Shown here piece after piece: positions 50,464 to 60,682 of a stretch of 64,000 nt of DNA. Location of the stretch: assembly GCA_002025945.1 (NCBI GenBank), contig MWOO01000188.1, positions 1 through 64,000 on the forward strand, read 5' to 3'. Position 1 is the first letter of the stretch. Each line of letters starts with the position of its first letter. This DNA is from Prochlorococcus sp. HOT208_60m_813O14. Its GTDB lineage: Bacteria > Cyanobacteriota > Cyanobacteriia > PCC-6307 > Cyanobiaceae. The position numbers and the translations under genes were made by a program. Below the pieces are notes generated by a model, which saw nothing but the letters and a program-made list of their open reading frames with translations, had not been told where the DNA came from and did no database searches.

Positions 50464-51621
50464 TCAATTATCTTTTAATTTCATATAAACTTTTTCAAGT
50501 GAATTTATATTTTTAGTAATTGTGTATCTCTCAAGTACACGTTCTCTAGCTTTTTCTCCAAGATCTTTTGTAAATGAAGGGTGTTCTACAAGAATTGGGA
50601 TTATAGTTTTTAATTGTGCAGCCACATTATCAGTTGAAATTACTATCCCTGCTCCGTTATCTAAAACTTCACCATCCGCTCCGGCATCTGTAGCTACACA
50701 AGCAGTACCAGCCGACATTGCCTCTAAAAGTGATAATGATAAACCTTCTACTAAGCTTGGCAAGAAAAATACTTCTGCTATTTGCATTATTGCTATCCTA
50801 GTTTCTAAATCTAATTCGGCACCCCACCAAATTAATTTCTCATTACCAAGGTTAGAAAAACTATTTTCAAGTGTTGGCTTCATTGGTCCATCCCCAACAA
50901 TAACTAATTTGCAATTTTGAGTTCTTGTTTGGCGCCAAGAACGTAAAAGTGCCTCTATATTTTTTTCATTTGCAATCCTTCCCATGTATAAAAAGATTCT
51001 TTCATTTCCAAGTTTGTTTTTAACCTGATTATATTTTTTACTTTTTTCGCAAAAAGGTTTCCAAATATTTTCATCAACTCCGTTTGGAATAATTATTTGT
51101 TTTTCTTTAGGTACTCCTAATTTCTCAAGAACATTTTTTTGAGGTTCAGAAAAAATAATTATTCTATCGAACTTTGCTAAAGAGGGAGCATAAAGTTGAT
51201 ACGTTAATTGTTGTGTGCTCGCAGTTAGATTTCTATTTTTTGCATCAAATGGTGGATGAAATGTTCCTATAAGAGGAACATTAATTTTATTACAAAGCTC
51301 TGGAAGTCTAAAGTCTAAAGGAGATAAAGTTAGGCTTGCATGTACTATGTCAGGTTTTAATCTTTCCAATGATAGCCTTAGCTCTTTTTCAGCCCTTGGA
51401 GAGGGTATTGTATAAACTTGAGATTTAATTAAATATGGGAGACTTACATCAGGATCATTTGCAAGAAATAATGGTTTTGATGAATTTGAACTAGAGGGAT
51501 TATCGAAATGAATAAAACTAATTTTATGTCCTCTGGCCTTTAATTCCTTAGTAGTTAAATTACCGTAAGTTACATTTCCACAAAAAGGGGATTTTTTTCC
51601 CAACCAGGCAATATGAACCAC
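50464..51621 (-). CDS. Glycosyltransferase family 4
   Basis: IPNGVDENIWKPF, YMGRIANEKNIEALLRSW, PSLVEGLSLSLLEAMSAGTACVATDAG. Confidence 0.92.
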   Translation of the reverse strand: MVHIAWLGKKSPFCGNVTYGNLTTKELKARGHKISFIHFDNPSSSNSSKPLFLANDPDVSLPYLIKSQVYTIPSPRAEKELRLSLERLKPDIVHASLTLSPLDFRLPELCNKINVPLIGTFHPPFDAKNRNLTASTQQLTYQLYAPSLAKFDRIIIFSEPQKNVLEKLGVPKEKQIIIPNGVDENIWKPFCEKSKKYNQVKNKLGNERIFLYMGRIANEKNIEALLRSWRQTRTQNCKLVIVGDGPMKPTLENSFSNLGNEKLIWWGAELDLETRIAIMQIAEVFFLPSLVEGLSLSLLEAMSAGTACVATDAGADGEVLDNGAGIVISTDNVAAQLKTIIPILVEHPSFTKDLGEKARERVLERYTITKNINSLEKVYMKLKDN

Positions 51622-51706
51622 ATTAATTGAATTAACTATTTATAAAGTTAACAGGCAAAGGCGCCATGATCATATTTTTTAAATTTTTTAATGCTTCATG
51701 AAAATG

Positions 51707-52492
51707 CTAACTATATATTTCTCTCAACATTTTTAGTGAAGATAGATCCTTCTCTAATTGAGTAGAGATCCATGTCTCAATAATGAATAATATTTTAAGC
51801 CAGACTTTTTTGGGACCCAATAACTCTCCATTAGATTTTATTGGTAATTCTGGGAAAAGAAGTCTCTGTAATAGAGCAACTTCAGATGCATTTATTTTTA
51901 GGATACTTTGAGGATCTTCTATGGATGAAAACCCTTCACTTGGCAAATAATAACAACTCCATTCCCAATTTCCTAAAGGTGGAATAATAGGTTCTCCAGT
52001 TTTACAACAATGATGAATTGGTAAATTAATACCCCCGATGGCTAATAGATGGATTAAAGATTGAATACTCATCGAGAGCATTTTAATATCTTCTTCTTGA
52101 GACTCTTTATATAAATAAATCCTATCAAGATGTGCAAGAACGCAAGATAAATAGTCTTTTTGCTTGTCATTATTACCTACTAATAAAAATGTTAATTCAG
52201 TTATTGCTTGAGCGGCTGCAAGACATTCAATATTTTTACCTAGGCCAGAATAGCTTTTTAATATTTTAATTTGACGTACAGATTTAAGATTTCTTTTGCC
52301 AAAAATCTGCAGACTTAAATATGTTAAAGGAGTAGCTGCGGCAAGACTACTTTTAGGACGCCTAGCACCAGGTGCCGCTAATCTAACAATCCCTTGCTCA
52401 TCGGTAAGGATAGTTATTAATCTATCATTCTCGCCTAATGGAGAAGCTTTAATACAGAGACCTTTTAGTCTGCACTCACCAGAACCAGACAT
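51707..52492 (-). CDS. recO: DNA repair protein RecO
   Basis: LKGLCIKASPLGENDRLITILTDEQGIVRLAAPGARRPKSSLAAATPLTYLSLQIFGKRNLKSVRQIKILKSY. Confidence 0.93.
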   Translation of the reverse strand: MSGSGECRLKGLCIKASPLGENDRLITILTDEQGIVRLAAPGARRPKSSLAAATPLTYLSLQIFGKRNLKSVRQIKILKSYSGLGKNIECLAAAQAITELTFLLVGNNDKQKDYLSCVLAHLDRIYLYKESQEEDIKMLSMSIQSLIHLLAIGGINLPIHHCCKTGEPIIPPLGNWEWSCYYLPSEGFSSIEDPQSILKINASEVALLQRLLFPELPIKSNGELLGPKKVWLKILFIIETWISTQLEKDLSSLKMLREIYS

Positions 52493-53152
52493 TTAAATAA
52501 CGTTTACTTCTTCAAAAATTTCATAAAAATTGGAAGTACCCACGCAACTAATTCCACTATCAAATAAATCAATTACTTGCGTCAGATTTTTTATACAACC
52601 TACAACTTTGATTTGATTTTGTGAGCCTGTTATTTTTAGTATTTCGATGACATCATTAGATGTAAGAGGAGACCCAAACCCGTCCCCGAATTGAAAATTT
52701 TTTATTCCTAATTCCAAACAAATTTCTATCGCATTAATAAAAACTTCTTTTTTTAGTTTTGATTTATTTATGATTATTGAAACTGGTAATCCAGATAATT
52801 TAACCTGCTCAATTTCAGCAGCGAAAGTTTCTAAATTTCTTTTGGATAAATTTATAAAGTTTGGGATATATTCAATTCCTTTTGCACCCTTATCTTTTGC
52901 AAAACAAACTAATTCTTCTATAAATGAGACTGGTAAATCTGCTAAAGGGTAAGAAATAAGTGCCTTTATATCCGCATTATAATTACCTAAACAGTTTTTA
53001 AGATCAGTTAAATAATTTAGTGAAGTAGAAATATTTTTGATATTGTATTTTCTTATCAAATCGCAATTCACACAGAAATCTTCCCAGGATAGATAAGGGT
53101 TAATAATTATTGCATGAATTTTCTCGTTTAATTCATATTCAATATTGGGCAT
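52493..53152 (-). CDS. deoC: Deoxyribose-phosphate aldolase
   Basis: TIM-barrel DeoC-like pattern (ISYPLADLP, GAKGIEYIPNFINL, NFQFGDGFGSPLTSNDVIEI). Confidence 0.85.
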   Translation of the reverse strand: MPNIEYELNEKIHAIIINPYLSWEDFCVNCDLIRKYNIKNISTSLNYLTDLKNCLGNYNADIKALISYPLADLPVSFIEELVCFAKDKGAKGIEYIPNFINLSKRNLETFAAEIEQVKLSGLPVSIIINKSKLKKEVFINAIEICLELGIKNFQFGDGFGSPLTSNDVIEILKITGSQNQIKVVGCIKNLTQVIDLFDSGISCVGTSNFYEIFEEVNVI

Positions 53153-53159
53153 TTAAAAC

Positions 53160-53744
53160 TTATTTAGATTGAATCAGTCCATAACCTCCATGATTCCTTT
53201 TATATATAACTTGAAGTTCATTATTTTTTTTATTTCGAAAAACATAAAAATCATGATCAATTAGATCTAATTGTTTTCTTGCTTCTTCTGATGAAATTGG
53301 AGTCATTTCAAAGTATTTATTTTTAATAGATGGTTCAGGCAGACTTGCTTCAGTTCCTTCTTCAAATAAAGCTTTATCTAAAAAACTTGATTCAATACTT
53401 TCAATTGGAAAAGAATCTTTATTGTTAAATTGTTTATTATGAATTGTTTTATTGTTTCTTTCTTTATATTTACGTAATTTTCTACAAAGTTTATTTGAAA
53501 CTAAATCAATGCTTGAGTATAGATTTTCAGTTTTTTCTTCAGCTCTAATTACGGTACCATTTGCAAAAATAGTAACTTCTGCAGTTTGGAACGAGACTCT
53601 TGGGTTCTTTTCGATTGAAAGGTGTATGTCAGCTTCTTTAACGATATCCTTATAGTGATGTGTTGCTTTTTCTATCTTTGCCTCAGTATATTCTTTTAAT
53701 GCTCCAGTGAGCTCAAGATTCTTTCCATGGATTAAAATTTTCAT
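53160..53744 (-). CDS. hpf: Ribosome hibernation promoting factor (long form; LrtA)
   Basis: MKILIHGKNLELTGALKEYTEAKIEKATHHY ... EMTPISSEEARKQLDLIDHDFYVFRNKKNNELQVIYKRNHGGYGLIQ. Confidence 0.95.
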   Translation of the reverse strand: MKILIHGKNLELTGALKEYTEAKIEKATHHYKDIVKEADIHLSIEKNPRVSFQTAEVTIFANGTVIRAEEKTENLYSSIDLVSNKLCRKLRKYKERNNKTIHNKQFNNKDSFPIESIESSFLDKALFEEGTEASLPEPSIKNKYFEMTPISSEEARKQLDLIDHDFYVFRNKKNNELQVIYKRNHGGYGLIQSK

Positions 53745-53788
53745 AACAAATCTAAAAATATTTACTTACTTTCTAAATCTACTTAAAT

Positions 53789-54439
53789 ATGGAAAATAGA
53801 ACAGCAATAATTAAACAACCTGATAATATTTCTTCTTTTAATAATGTTTATAAATTACAAAAAGAATATCAGGATGCATTGATTTTAGACAATTCTAACC
53901 CTGACTTTATTTGGATAGGGGAGCATCAACTCTGTTATACGTTAGGTAGAGGATCTAATTACGATAATTTACTATTTTCTTTGGATGATGATAAATATGA
54001 TGTTTTTAAGATTAATAGAGGTGGTGAGGTTACTTGTCATATGCCTGGACAATTAGTAACTTACTTGGTTTTAGATTTGAAAAATTTTAATAAAGATTTA
54101 AATTGGTATTTGAGAAAAATTGAAGAAATTATTATAAAAATTCTTGGAACTTTTAATATAAATTCTCATTCAAGAGATGGTTTCACTGGTGTTTGGATAG
54201 GAAATAAGAAAATTGCTTCAATTGGAATTGGTTGTAAAAGATGGATAACAATAAATGGATTTTCAATCAATATTGACTGCGAATTAGAAAACTTTAATAA
54301 GATTGTTCCTTGCGGGATAGAAAATTGTCTTATGGCAAATATGATTGATTACAACAAAAATTTAAATATTCAGGAAGTCAAGATAATTGTTAAAAAAATC
54401 ATTCAGGAAGAATTTAATTTTGATTTTGTATCAAAATAG
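53789..54439 (+). CDS. lipB: Octanoyltransferase LipB
   Basis: [21 protein letters not shown]...[25 protein letters not shown] ... [29 protein letters not shown]. Confidence 0.94.
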   Translation: MENRTAIIKQPDNISSFNNVYKLQKEYQDALILDNSNPDFIWIGEHQLCYTLGRGSNYDNLLFSLDDDKYDVFKINRGGEVTCHMPGQLVTYLVLDLKNFNKDLNWYLRKIEEIIIKILGTFNINSHSRDGFTGVWIGNKKIASIGIGCKRWITINGFSINIDCELENFNKIVPCGIENCLMANMIDYNKNLNIQEVKIIVKKIIQEEFNFDFVSK

Positions 54440-54466
54440 AAATTAAAATTTAAAAATAAATTTAAT

Positions 54467-56410
54467 ATGGGTGATTTAGCATACTGGCCTTCAGCCAAAA
54501 TTATTTCTAAAAAAGATAAATTTGCTAAAAATAGAGATTTTATTAAGAACCTTGATCATATAGATCAAATTTGGGAAAAATTAAAATTTAAATGTGGTGA
54601 TACTTTAGCTGTTTGCGATTTAAGAGGGAAATACAAAGAAAAATTTTCTTATTCTGAGCTGGCTGATTTAATAACAAAAGTCTCTTTTTCTTTTAAAAAT
54701 TATGGTTTAGCAAAGGGGGATGTAGTTACTGTAATATCTGAAAATTCTCCAAGATGGCTAGTAGTTGATCAAGGCTTAATGCGTCTAGGAGCTATAAATG
54801 CGGTGAGAGGTATTAATTCTCCTTCAGTAGAATTAGACTATATTATTGAGCACTCTAATTCAGTAGGTCTCATAGTTCAATCTAAGGAGATTTGGCTAAA
54901 GTTAAACAACAAAGAAGAATTAAAAAAAAGACTGAAATTTATAATCAATTTAGAAGATGAACAATTTGAAAGTTTAATAAGTTGGAGTAAATTTATAAGT
55001 TCAGTAGAAAAAGAAAATTCACAAAATAATAATCTTGAAAAATTTAATCCAGAAATAGATGACGTCGCTACTATTCTTTACACTTCTGGGACAACAGGAA
55101 AACCTAAGGGTGTGCCTTTGACTCATGCAAATTTTTTACATCAGATAATCAATTTAGCCTATATCGCTGATCCTGAACCAGGGACCTCTGTATTAAGCGT
55201 TTTGCCTATCTGGCATTCTTATGAGAGGAGTGCTGAATACTTCTTTTTTTCATGCGGTTGTTCTCAATACTATACAATTCCAAAATTTCTTAAAGATGAT
55301 ATTACACAAGTAAAACCAGTTGTCATGGCTACTGTACCGAGACTATGGGAAGCAATACATGATGGTTTTTTTCAGGCGTTGAAAAAAATGCCTTCCAAAA
55401 AGCAAAAACTTATTAAGTTTTTAATAAGTAATAGTTCGGTTTTCAAAAGAAGTCTTAGAAAGATAAGAAATATAGACATAAATCAAATAACTTTTAAATC
55501 AAAAATCCCCTTACTGGGTTCTGTTATTAGCCGATATCCTTTACATAAATTGTCTACTATTTTTTTATGGCCGAATATTCTTAGACAACTATGCGGAGAA
55601 AAACTGAAATTTCCCATAAACGGTGGAGGTGCATTGCCAGAACATGTAGATCTTTTTTTTGAATCTTTAGGTGTAGATGTTTTAGTGGGATATGGACTCA
55701 CAGAAACTAGTCCAGTATTAACTTGTAGGAGAAGAGAATTAAATGTTAGAGGATCATCTGGGCAGCCTCTTTCATTTACTGAAATCAAAATAGTGAATGA
55801 TGATAAAAAAAAGATTCTGAAGTTCAGAGAAGTCGGGAAAATTCTTGTTAGGGGGCCGCAAGTAATGAAAGGTTATCTTAATAATGAAATAGCTACAAAT
55901 GATGTTTTATCCAAGGATGGTTGGTTTGATACTGGTGATTTAGGTTTTCTAATACCAAATGGTTCTCTCTTTATAACGGGAAGAGCCAAGGATACAATAG
56001 TGTTATCAAGTGGTGAAAATATAGAACCGAATCCGCTGGAAACTGAAATTCTTAGTTCAGAATTTATTAATCAGATTCAATTAGTAGGACAAGATAAGAA
56101 ATGTTTAACAGCCCTTGTAGTTCCTAATGTCGAATTGGTTAAAAGCAAGTTTTTGGAAGAAGACCTTTCAAAATTAAACCTGAATAAGAATATAGGTACA
56201 TTTTTCAAATCACAAATTAATAATTTGCTGAAAAGTCGATTAGGAGCAAGATCAGAAGAACAAATATTAGATTGTTATTTTGTTGATGCCTTTACTTTAG
56301 AAAATGGGTTGTTAACACAAACTCTTAAACAAAAAAGAAAAGAAATAGAAAAAAAGTATTCATTACAAATAGAAAATATGTATGAAAACAAATTTAGTAA
56401 GAAAATTTGA
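54467..56410 (+). CDS. AMP-dependent long-chain fatty acid--CoA/ACP ligase
   Basis: TILYTSGTTGKPKGVPLTH, GYGLTETSPV, DGWFDTGDLGFL, GRAKDTIVLSSGENIEPNPLE. Confidence 0.95.
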   Translation: MGDLAYWPSAKIISKKDKFAKNRDFIKNLDHIDQIWEKLKFKCGDTLAVCDLRGKYKEKFSYSELADLITKVSFSFKNYGLAKGDVVTVISENSPRWLVVDQGLMRLGAINAVRGINSPSVELDYIIEHSNSVGLIVQSKEIWLKLNNKEELKKRLKFIINLEDEQFESLISWSKFISSVEKENSQNNNLEKFNPEIDDVATILYTSGTTGKPKGVPLTHANFLHQIINLAYIADPEPGTSVLSVLPIWHSYERSAEYFFFSCGCSQYYTIPKFLKDDITQVKPVVMATVPRLWEAIHDGFFQALKKMPSKKQKLIKFLISNSSVFKRSLRKIRNIDINQITFKSKIPLLGSVISRYPLHKLSTIFLWPNILRQLCGEKLKFPINGGGALPEHVDLFFESLGVDVLVGYGLTETSPVLTCRRRELNVRGSSGQPLSFTEIKIVNDDKKKILKFREVGKILVRGPQVMKGYLNNEIATNDVLSKDGWFDTGDLGFLIPNGSLFITGRAKDTIVLSSGENIEPNPLETEILSSEFINQIQLVGQDKKCLTALVVPNVELVKSKFLEEDLSKLNLNKNIGTFFKSQINNLLKSRLGARSEEQILDCYFVDAFTLENGLLTQTLKQKRKEIEKKYSLQIENMYENKFSKKI

Positions 56411-56448
56411 TTTGTTCTATCTATATTGAAAAGGTAATTTAATTTTTT

Positions 56449-56892
56449 ATGGAAACAAACAACTCAATATCTATAAAGCGCTCAATAGCTATTAAAGCTG
56501 TAGTTACACCAACTTGGAAGGAAGATGCTGAAAAAGAATTAAGTAAAGCAATTTCAAACATTGATCAGCAATTATCTCAACTGGAGCAAGAGGGGCAGCA
56601 AATAGTAAATAATATTAGATCCCAATCGGTTAATCCCCTTGATCCAAGGGTTCAAGAACAGGTTAGTCAGGTGCAACAACAAGTCGCAGCAAAACGAAAT
56701 GAAATTGAAGAACAAAAAAGAAATCTACTGCAACAACAGAGTCAAGTTCGCGAATTAAAAATGGACGAAATTGTTGATCAAGGGCAAATGGATAGTATCT
56801 GTGATGTCACTGTGGGAGATAATCTTATTAAAAAAATGCAAGTATCGATTACGGTTAAGGATGGAGTTATTCAATCTATAGATAATAATTAA
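56449..56892 (+). CDS. YlqD-family coiled-coil protein
   Basis: IKAVVTPTWKEDAEKELSKAISNIDQQLSQLEQEGQQ ... ELKMDEIVDQGQMDSICDVTVGDNLIKKMQVSITVKDGVI. Confidence 0.85.
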   Translation: METNNSISIKRSIAIKAVVTPTWKEDAEKELSKAISNIDQQLSQLEQEGQQIVNNIRSQSVNPLDPRVQEQVSQVQQQVAAKRNEIEEQKRNLLQQQSQVRELKMDEIVDQGQMDSICDVTVGDNLIKKMQVSITVKDGVIQSIDNN

Positions 56893-57110
56893 AGAGAAGA
56901 TTTAGTCTTTTTGATAAATATAAGTAAATCTTAATTTCGATAAGTTTTAAATTCTAATCGATCTAAATTATTACTTTCTTAAGTTTTAAGAGTTCCCACT
57001 GTGAACATGATTTCGTATAATTAAAACAAGAGTTTAAAGGGTTCTTAACCATAAAAACTTTAGGAAGTTTGGTAGAAATCCCTTGAAACTTATGCAATAA
57101 CAATTTTCTT

Positions 57111-58478
57111 ATGTCTCACGAAATATTCATGCCTGCCTTGAGTTCTACTATGACGGAGGGCAAGATTGTGGAATGGTTGAAAAATCCAGGAGATAAAGTT
57201 GAAAGAGGTGAATCTGTCTTAGTTGTTGAATCTGACAAGGCAGATATGGATGTTGAATCTTTTCAAGATGGATTTCTTGCGGCTGTTTTAATGCCTGCTG
57301 GCAGCACTGCACCAGTAGGAGAGACTATTGGTCTTATTGTAGAAAATGAGGATGAGATAGCTTCTGTTCAAGAACAAAATAAAGGAAATCAACCCGAAGT
57401 TTCTAGTTCGGATCAACTTGAAATGGTAAGCAATAAAACTGAAGAAAAACCTGTGGTTCAAAGTGAAATTGTTGAAAAACAAGAAAAAGAAGTCGTATTA
57501 ATGAGTGAAAAGGCAGCCTCATCTTTTAATAGTGATCAAATAAATGCTGCTACGAGTAATGTTTCTTCGAGGGTGATTGCATCGCCAAGAGCTAAAAAAC
57601 TTGCCTCTCAAATGGGTGTTGATTTAGCAAAGGTTCATGGATCCGGACCTCACGGAAGGATTCAAGCCGATGATATTTTAAAAGCTAATGGCCAACCAGT
57701 CTCTATACCATGGATAGGTGAAGGCGGTTCTCCTGCAAGTATACCTGGTGCAAATTTGGGAGTTGAAAGTAAACCAGAAACTTCAGGAAATAGTTTTGGT
57801 AATCCCGGAGAAACAGTTCAATTTAATACTCTTCAAAAAGCGGTAAATAAAAATATGGAATCTAGTTTAGATGTGCCATGTTTTAGGGTGGGTTATTCCA
57901 TTAACACAGATAAATTAGATAATTTCTACAAAAAAGTAAAACAGAACGGAGTTACTATGACTGCTTTACTAGTAAAGGCAGTTGCAAAGACACTAAAGAA
58001 ACATCCTCAAGTTAACTCAAGTTTTTCAGAGAGTGGAATTTCTTATCCAGAAAATATAAATATTGCTGTTGCTGTTGCGATGGAAGATGGTGGACTAATA
58101 ACTCCAGTTTTAAAAGAACCATGCAATACTGATTTATTTGAATTGTCTAGGGAATGGAAAGATCTCGTAAAAAGATCAAGATCAAAACAATTAGAACCTG
58201 ATGAATACTCAACGGGAACCTTCACTTTATCTAACCTTGGGATGTTTGGAGTTGATAGATTTGACGCAATTCTTCCTCCAGGCACCGGTGCTATTTTAGC
58301 CATAGCATCATCGAAACCAACCGTTGTTGCTAATAGTGATGGTTCAATATCTGTTAAAAAAATAATGCAAGTCAATCTAACAGCTGATCATAGAGTAATC
58401 TATGGAGCTGATGGAGCTTCATTCTTAAAAGACTTGGCTTCCCTAATTGAAGATGAGCCAGAGAATCTTGTCTCCTAA
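57111..58478 (+). CDS. pdhC: Dihydrolipoamide acetyltransferase, E2 of pyruvate dehydrogenase
   Basis: Lipoyl domain VVESDKADMDVESF; E3-binding domain VIASPRAKKLASQMGVDLAKVHGSGPHGRIQADDIL; catalytic NLTADHRVIYGADGASFL. Confidence 0.96.
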   Translation: MSHEIFMPALSSTMTEGKIVEWLKNPGDKVERGESVLVVESDKADMDVESFQDGFLAAVLMPAGSTAPVGETIGLIVENEDEIASVQEQNKGNQPEVSSSDQLEMVSNKTEEKPVVQSEIVEKQEKEVVLMSEKAASSFNSDQINAATSNVSSRVIASPRAKKLASQMGVDLAKVHGSGPHGRIQADDILKANGQPVSIPWIGEGGSPASIPGANLGVESKPETSGNSFGNPGETVQFNTLQKAVNKNMESSLDVPCFRVGYSINTDKLDNFYKKVKQNGVTMTALLVKAVAKTLKKHPQVNSSFSESGISYPENINIAVAVAMEDGGLITPVLKEPCNTDLFELSREWKDLVKRSRSKQLEPDEYSTGTFTLSNLGMFGVDRFDAILPPGTGAILAIASSKPTVVANSDGSISVKKIMQVNLTADHRVIYGADGASFLKDLASLIEDEPENLVS

Positions 58479-58484
58479 ATTTAA

Positions 58485-59609
58485 TTGATTTCTCAAATTA
58501 ATAATGAAGAAAGAGATTATAAGCTTGAAGCTTATGATTATTTACTTGATCCTTCATTAATTGCTAGTAAACCTTCTGCGATTAGGCATGAATCAAGATT
58601 GATGATAGTTAGAAATAGTTTTTTAGAAGAAGACTGTTTAACTAATAAATTTACCAAGAATCTTTTAGATGAATTTAGAGAAGGGGATCTCGTAATTGTA
58701 AATAATACTAAAGTTATGAAAGCTAGGTTAAAGGTTGAATTAGAAAATAAAACGTTAGTCGAATTATTAGTTTTAGAAAGATCCAATGAATGTGTTTGGT
58801 TATGTTTGGCAAAGCCAGCAAAAAAGTTAAAAATAAATAGAAAATTAAAATTAAAATCTCCATTACTACAAGAGATTAATTTGATTGTTGATGGAGTTGA
58901 TGAAGAAACTGGAGGGAGATTTATTAAATTTCCGGAAAATATAACTTGTCTCAATTCAATGAATGAACTTCTTGATAAATACGGGGAAATCCCTCTTCCT
59001 CCTTATATAAAAAATTCCGAAGAAGAATCTTTTCATGAGAAAAGTTATCAAACTGAGTATGCAACAAATCCGGGAGCAGTTGCTGCGCCAACAGCTGGTT
59101 TACACTTAAGCAAAAGTCTTATTTCCAATTTAAAAAAAAAAGGCGTAATAATCTTACCGATAACTTTGCACGTGGGTTATGGAACATTCAAACCAATTGA
59201 TGAAGAAGATTTAAGTAACTTAAAACTTCATAAAGAATGGGTAAGTGTTAATAAGGAAGTAGTGGAGGAAATAAAAAGAATAAAGAAAACAGATAGAAAA
59301 ATAATTGCTATTGGTACAACTAGCGTAAGAGCACTTGAAAGTTGTTATTCTCACGAAATTAATGACTTTATTCCAATAGCTAAATACGTAGATTTAGTAA
59401 TTAAGCCAGGTTATAAATTTAAGGTAGTTGATGGATTATTAACTAATTTTCATCTCCCTAAAAGTTCATTATTACTTTTAGTAAGTGCAATGATTGGTAG
59501 AGAAAGATTATTAGATCTTTATAAGAAAGCCATAAAAGAAAAATTTAGATTCTTCTCTTATGGCGATGCGATGTATATTTCACCAGATTCACTACTGGAG
59601 AAAAAATAG
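58485..59609 (+). CDS. queA: S-adenosylmethionine:tRNA ribosyltransferase-isomerase
   Basis: YDYLLDPSLIASKPSAIRHESRLMIV ... YQTEYATNPGAVAAPTAGLHLS ... HVGYGTFKPI ... TNFHLPKSSLLLLVSAMIG; TTG start. Confidence 0.97.
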   Translation: MISQINNEERDYKLEAYDYLLDPSLIASKPSAIRHESRLMIVRNSFLEEDCLTNKFTKNLLDEFREGDLVIVNNTKVMKARLKVELENKTLVELLVLERSNECVWLCLAKPAKKLKINRKLKLKSPLLQEINLIVDGVDEETGGRFIKFPENITCLNSMNELLDKYGEIPLPPYIKNSEEESFHEKSYQTEYATNPGAVAAPTAGLHLSKSLISNLKKKGVIILPITLHVGYGTFKPIDEEDLSNLKLHKEWVSVNKEVVEEIKRIKKTDRKIIAIGTTSVRALESCYSHEINDFIPIAKYVDLVIKPGYKFKVVDGLLTNFHLPKSSLLLLVSAMIGRERLLDLYKKAIKEKFRFFSYGDAMYISPDSLLEKK

Positions 59610-59611
59610 AT

Positions 59612-60598
59612 TTAGGATTTGACTGGTTCTTGAATGATTCCGCTTGGAACTTCAGTAAACATAATTGATGATAAATACCTCTCTGCTAGATCAGGTAGAA
59701 CAACTACAATTGTCTTCCCAGCATATTCATCTTGTTCAGCTAATCTAACAGCAGCAGCAGCAGCAGCCCCACAAGATATTCCTACTAATAGACCTTCCTC
59801 TTTAGCTAACCTAAGAGCCATCTCAATTGATTCGTCATTTGTGACTTGTTCAACCTTATCAACAATTGATAAGTCAAGGTTCTTAGGAATAAATCCTGCT
59901 CCAATTCCTTGGATTTTATGTGGTCCGGATTTAACCTCTTCCCCATTCATTGTCTGTGTAATAACAGGACTGTGTGATGGTTCTACAGCTACAGAAGTAA
60001 TATTCTTGCCCTTCTCTTGCTTAATGTATCTTGAAACTCCTGTGATTGTGCCGCCAGTTCCAACCCCTGCGACTAAAACATCAATTTCACCATCGCAATC
60101 ATCCCAGATTTCTGGTCCAGTAGTTTTAAAATGAATTTCAGGATTTGCTGGATTATCAAATTGACCTGGCATGAAATATTGAGAAGAATTACTTTCTGCA
60201 ATTTCTTTAGCCTTAGCTATTGCTCCAGGCATACCTTTAGATGCCTCTGTTAAAACAATTTCAGCCCCCAACACTGCCATAACTCTTCTTCTTTCAATTG
60301 ACATGGATTCTGGCATCGTAAGGATCAGTTTATAACCTCTTGCTGAAGCAGTAAAAGCTAGAGCAATTCCTGTATTTCCAGAAGTTGGCTCAACAATAGT
60401 TTTGTCTTTTGTAAGTTTCCCACTTTTCTCCGCATCCCAGATCATGTTTGCACCAATCCTACATTTGACACTATAAGCGGGGTTTCTGCCTTCAATTTTT
60501 GCAAGTACTGTAGCTTTCGCGTTTTTAGTAACTGATTTTAATTTTACTAATGGAGTGTTTCCAATAGCAAAACTGTTGTCCTCATAAATTTTTGCCAT
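59612..60598 (-). CDS. cysK: Cysteine synthase A
   Basis: [57 protein letters not shown]. Confidence 0.97.
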   Translation of the reverse strand: MAKIYEDNSFAIGNTPLVKLKSVTKNAKATVLAKIEGRNPAYSVKCRIGANMIWDAEKSGKLTKDKTIVEPTSGNTGIALAFTASARGYKLILTMPESMSIERRRVMAVLGAEIVLTEASKGMPGAIAKAKEIAESNSSQYFMPGQFDNPANPEIHFKTTGPEIWDDCDGEIDVLVAGVGTGGTITGVSRYIKQEKGKNITSVAVEPSHSPVITQTMNGEEVKSGPHKIQGIGAGFIPKNLDLSIVDKVEQVTNDESIEMALRLAKEEGLLVGISCGAAAAAAVRLAEQDEYAGKTIVVVLPDLAERYLSSIMFTEVPSGIIQEPVKS

Positions 60599-60682
60599 TT
60601 ATATATTTAGAAAATATATATTAATACTAACTATTATTTAGAAAAAGAGTATATAAGTTTCTATACGGTAAATACTAGGAAT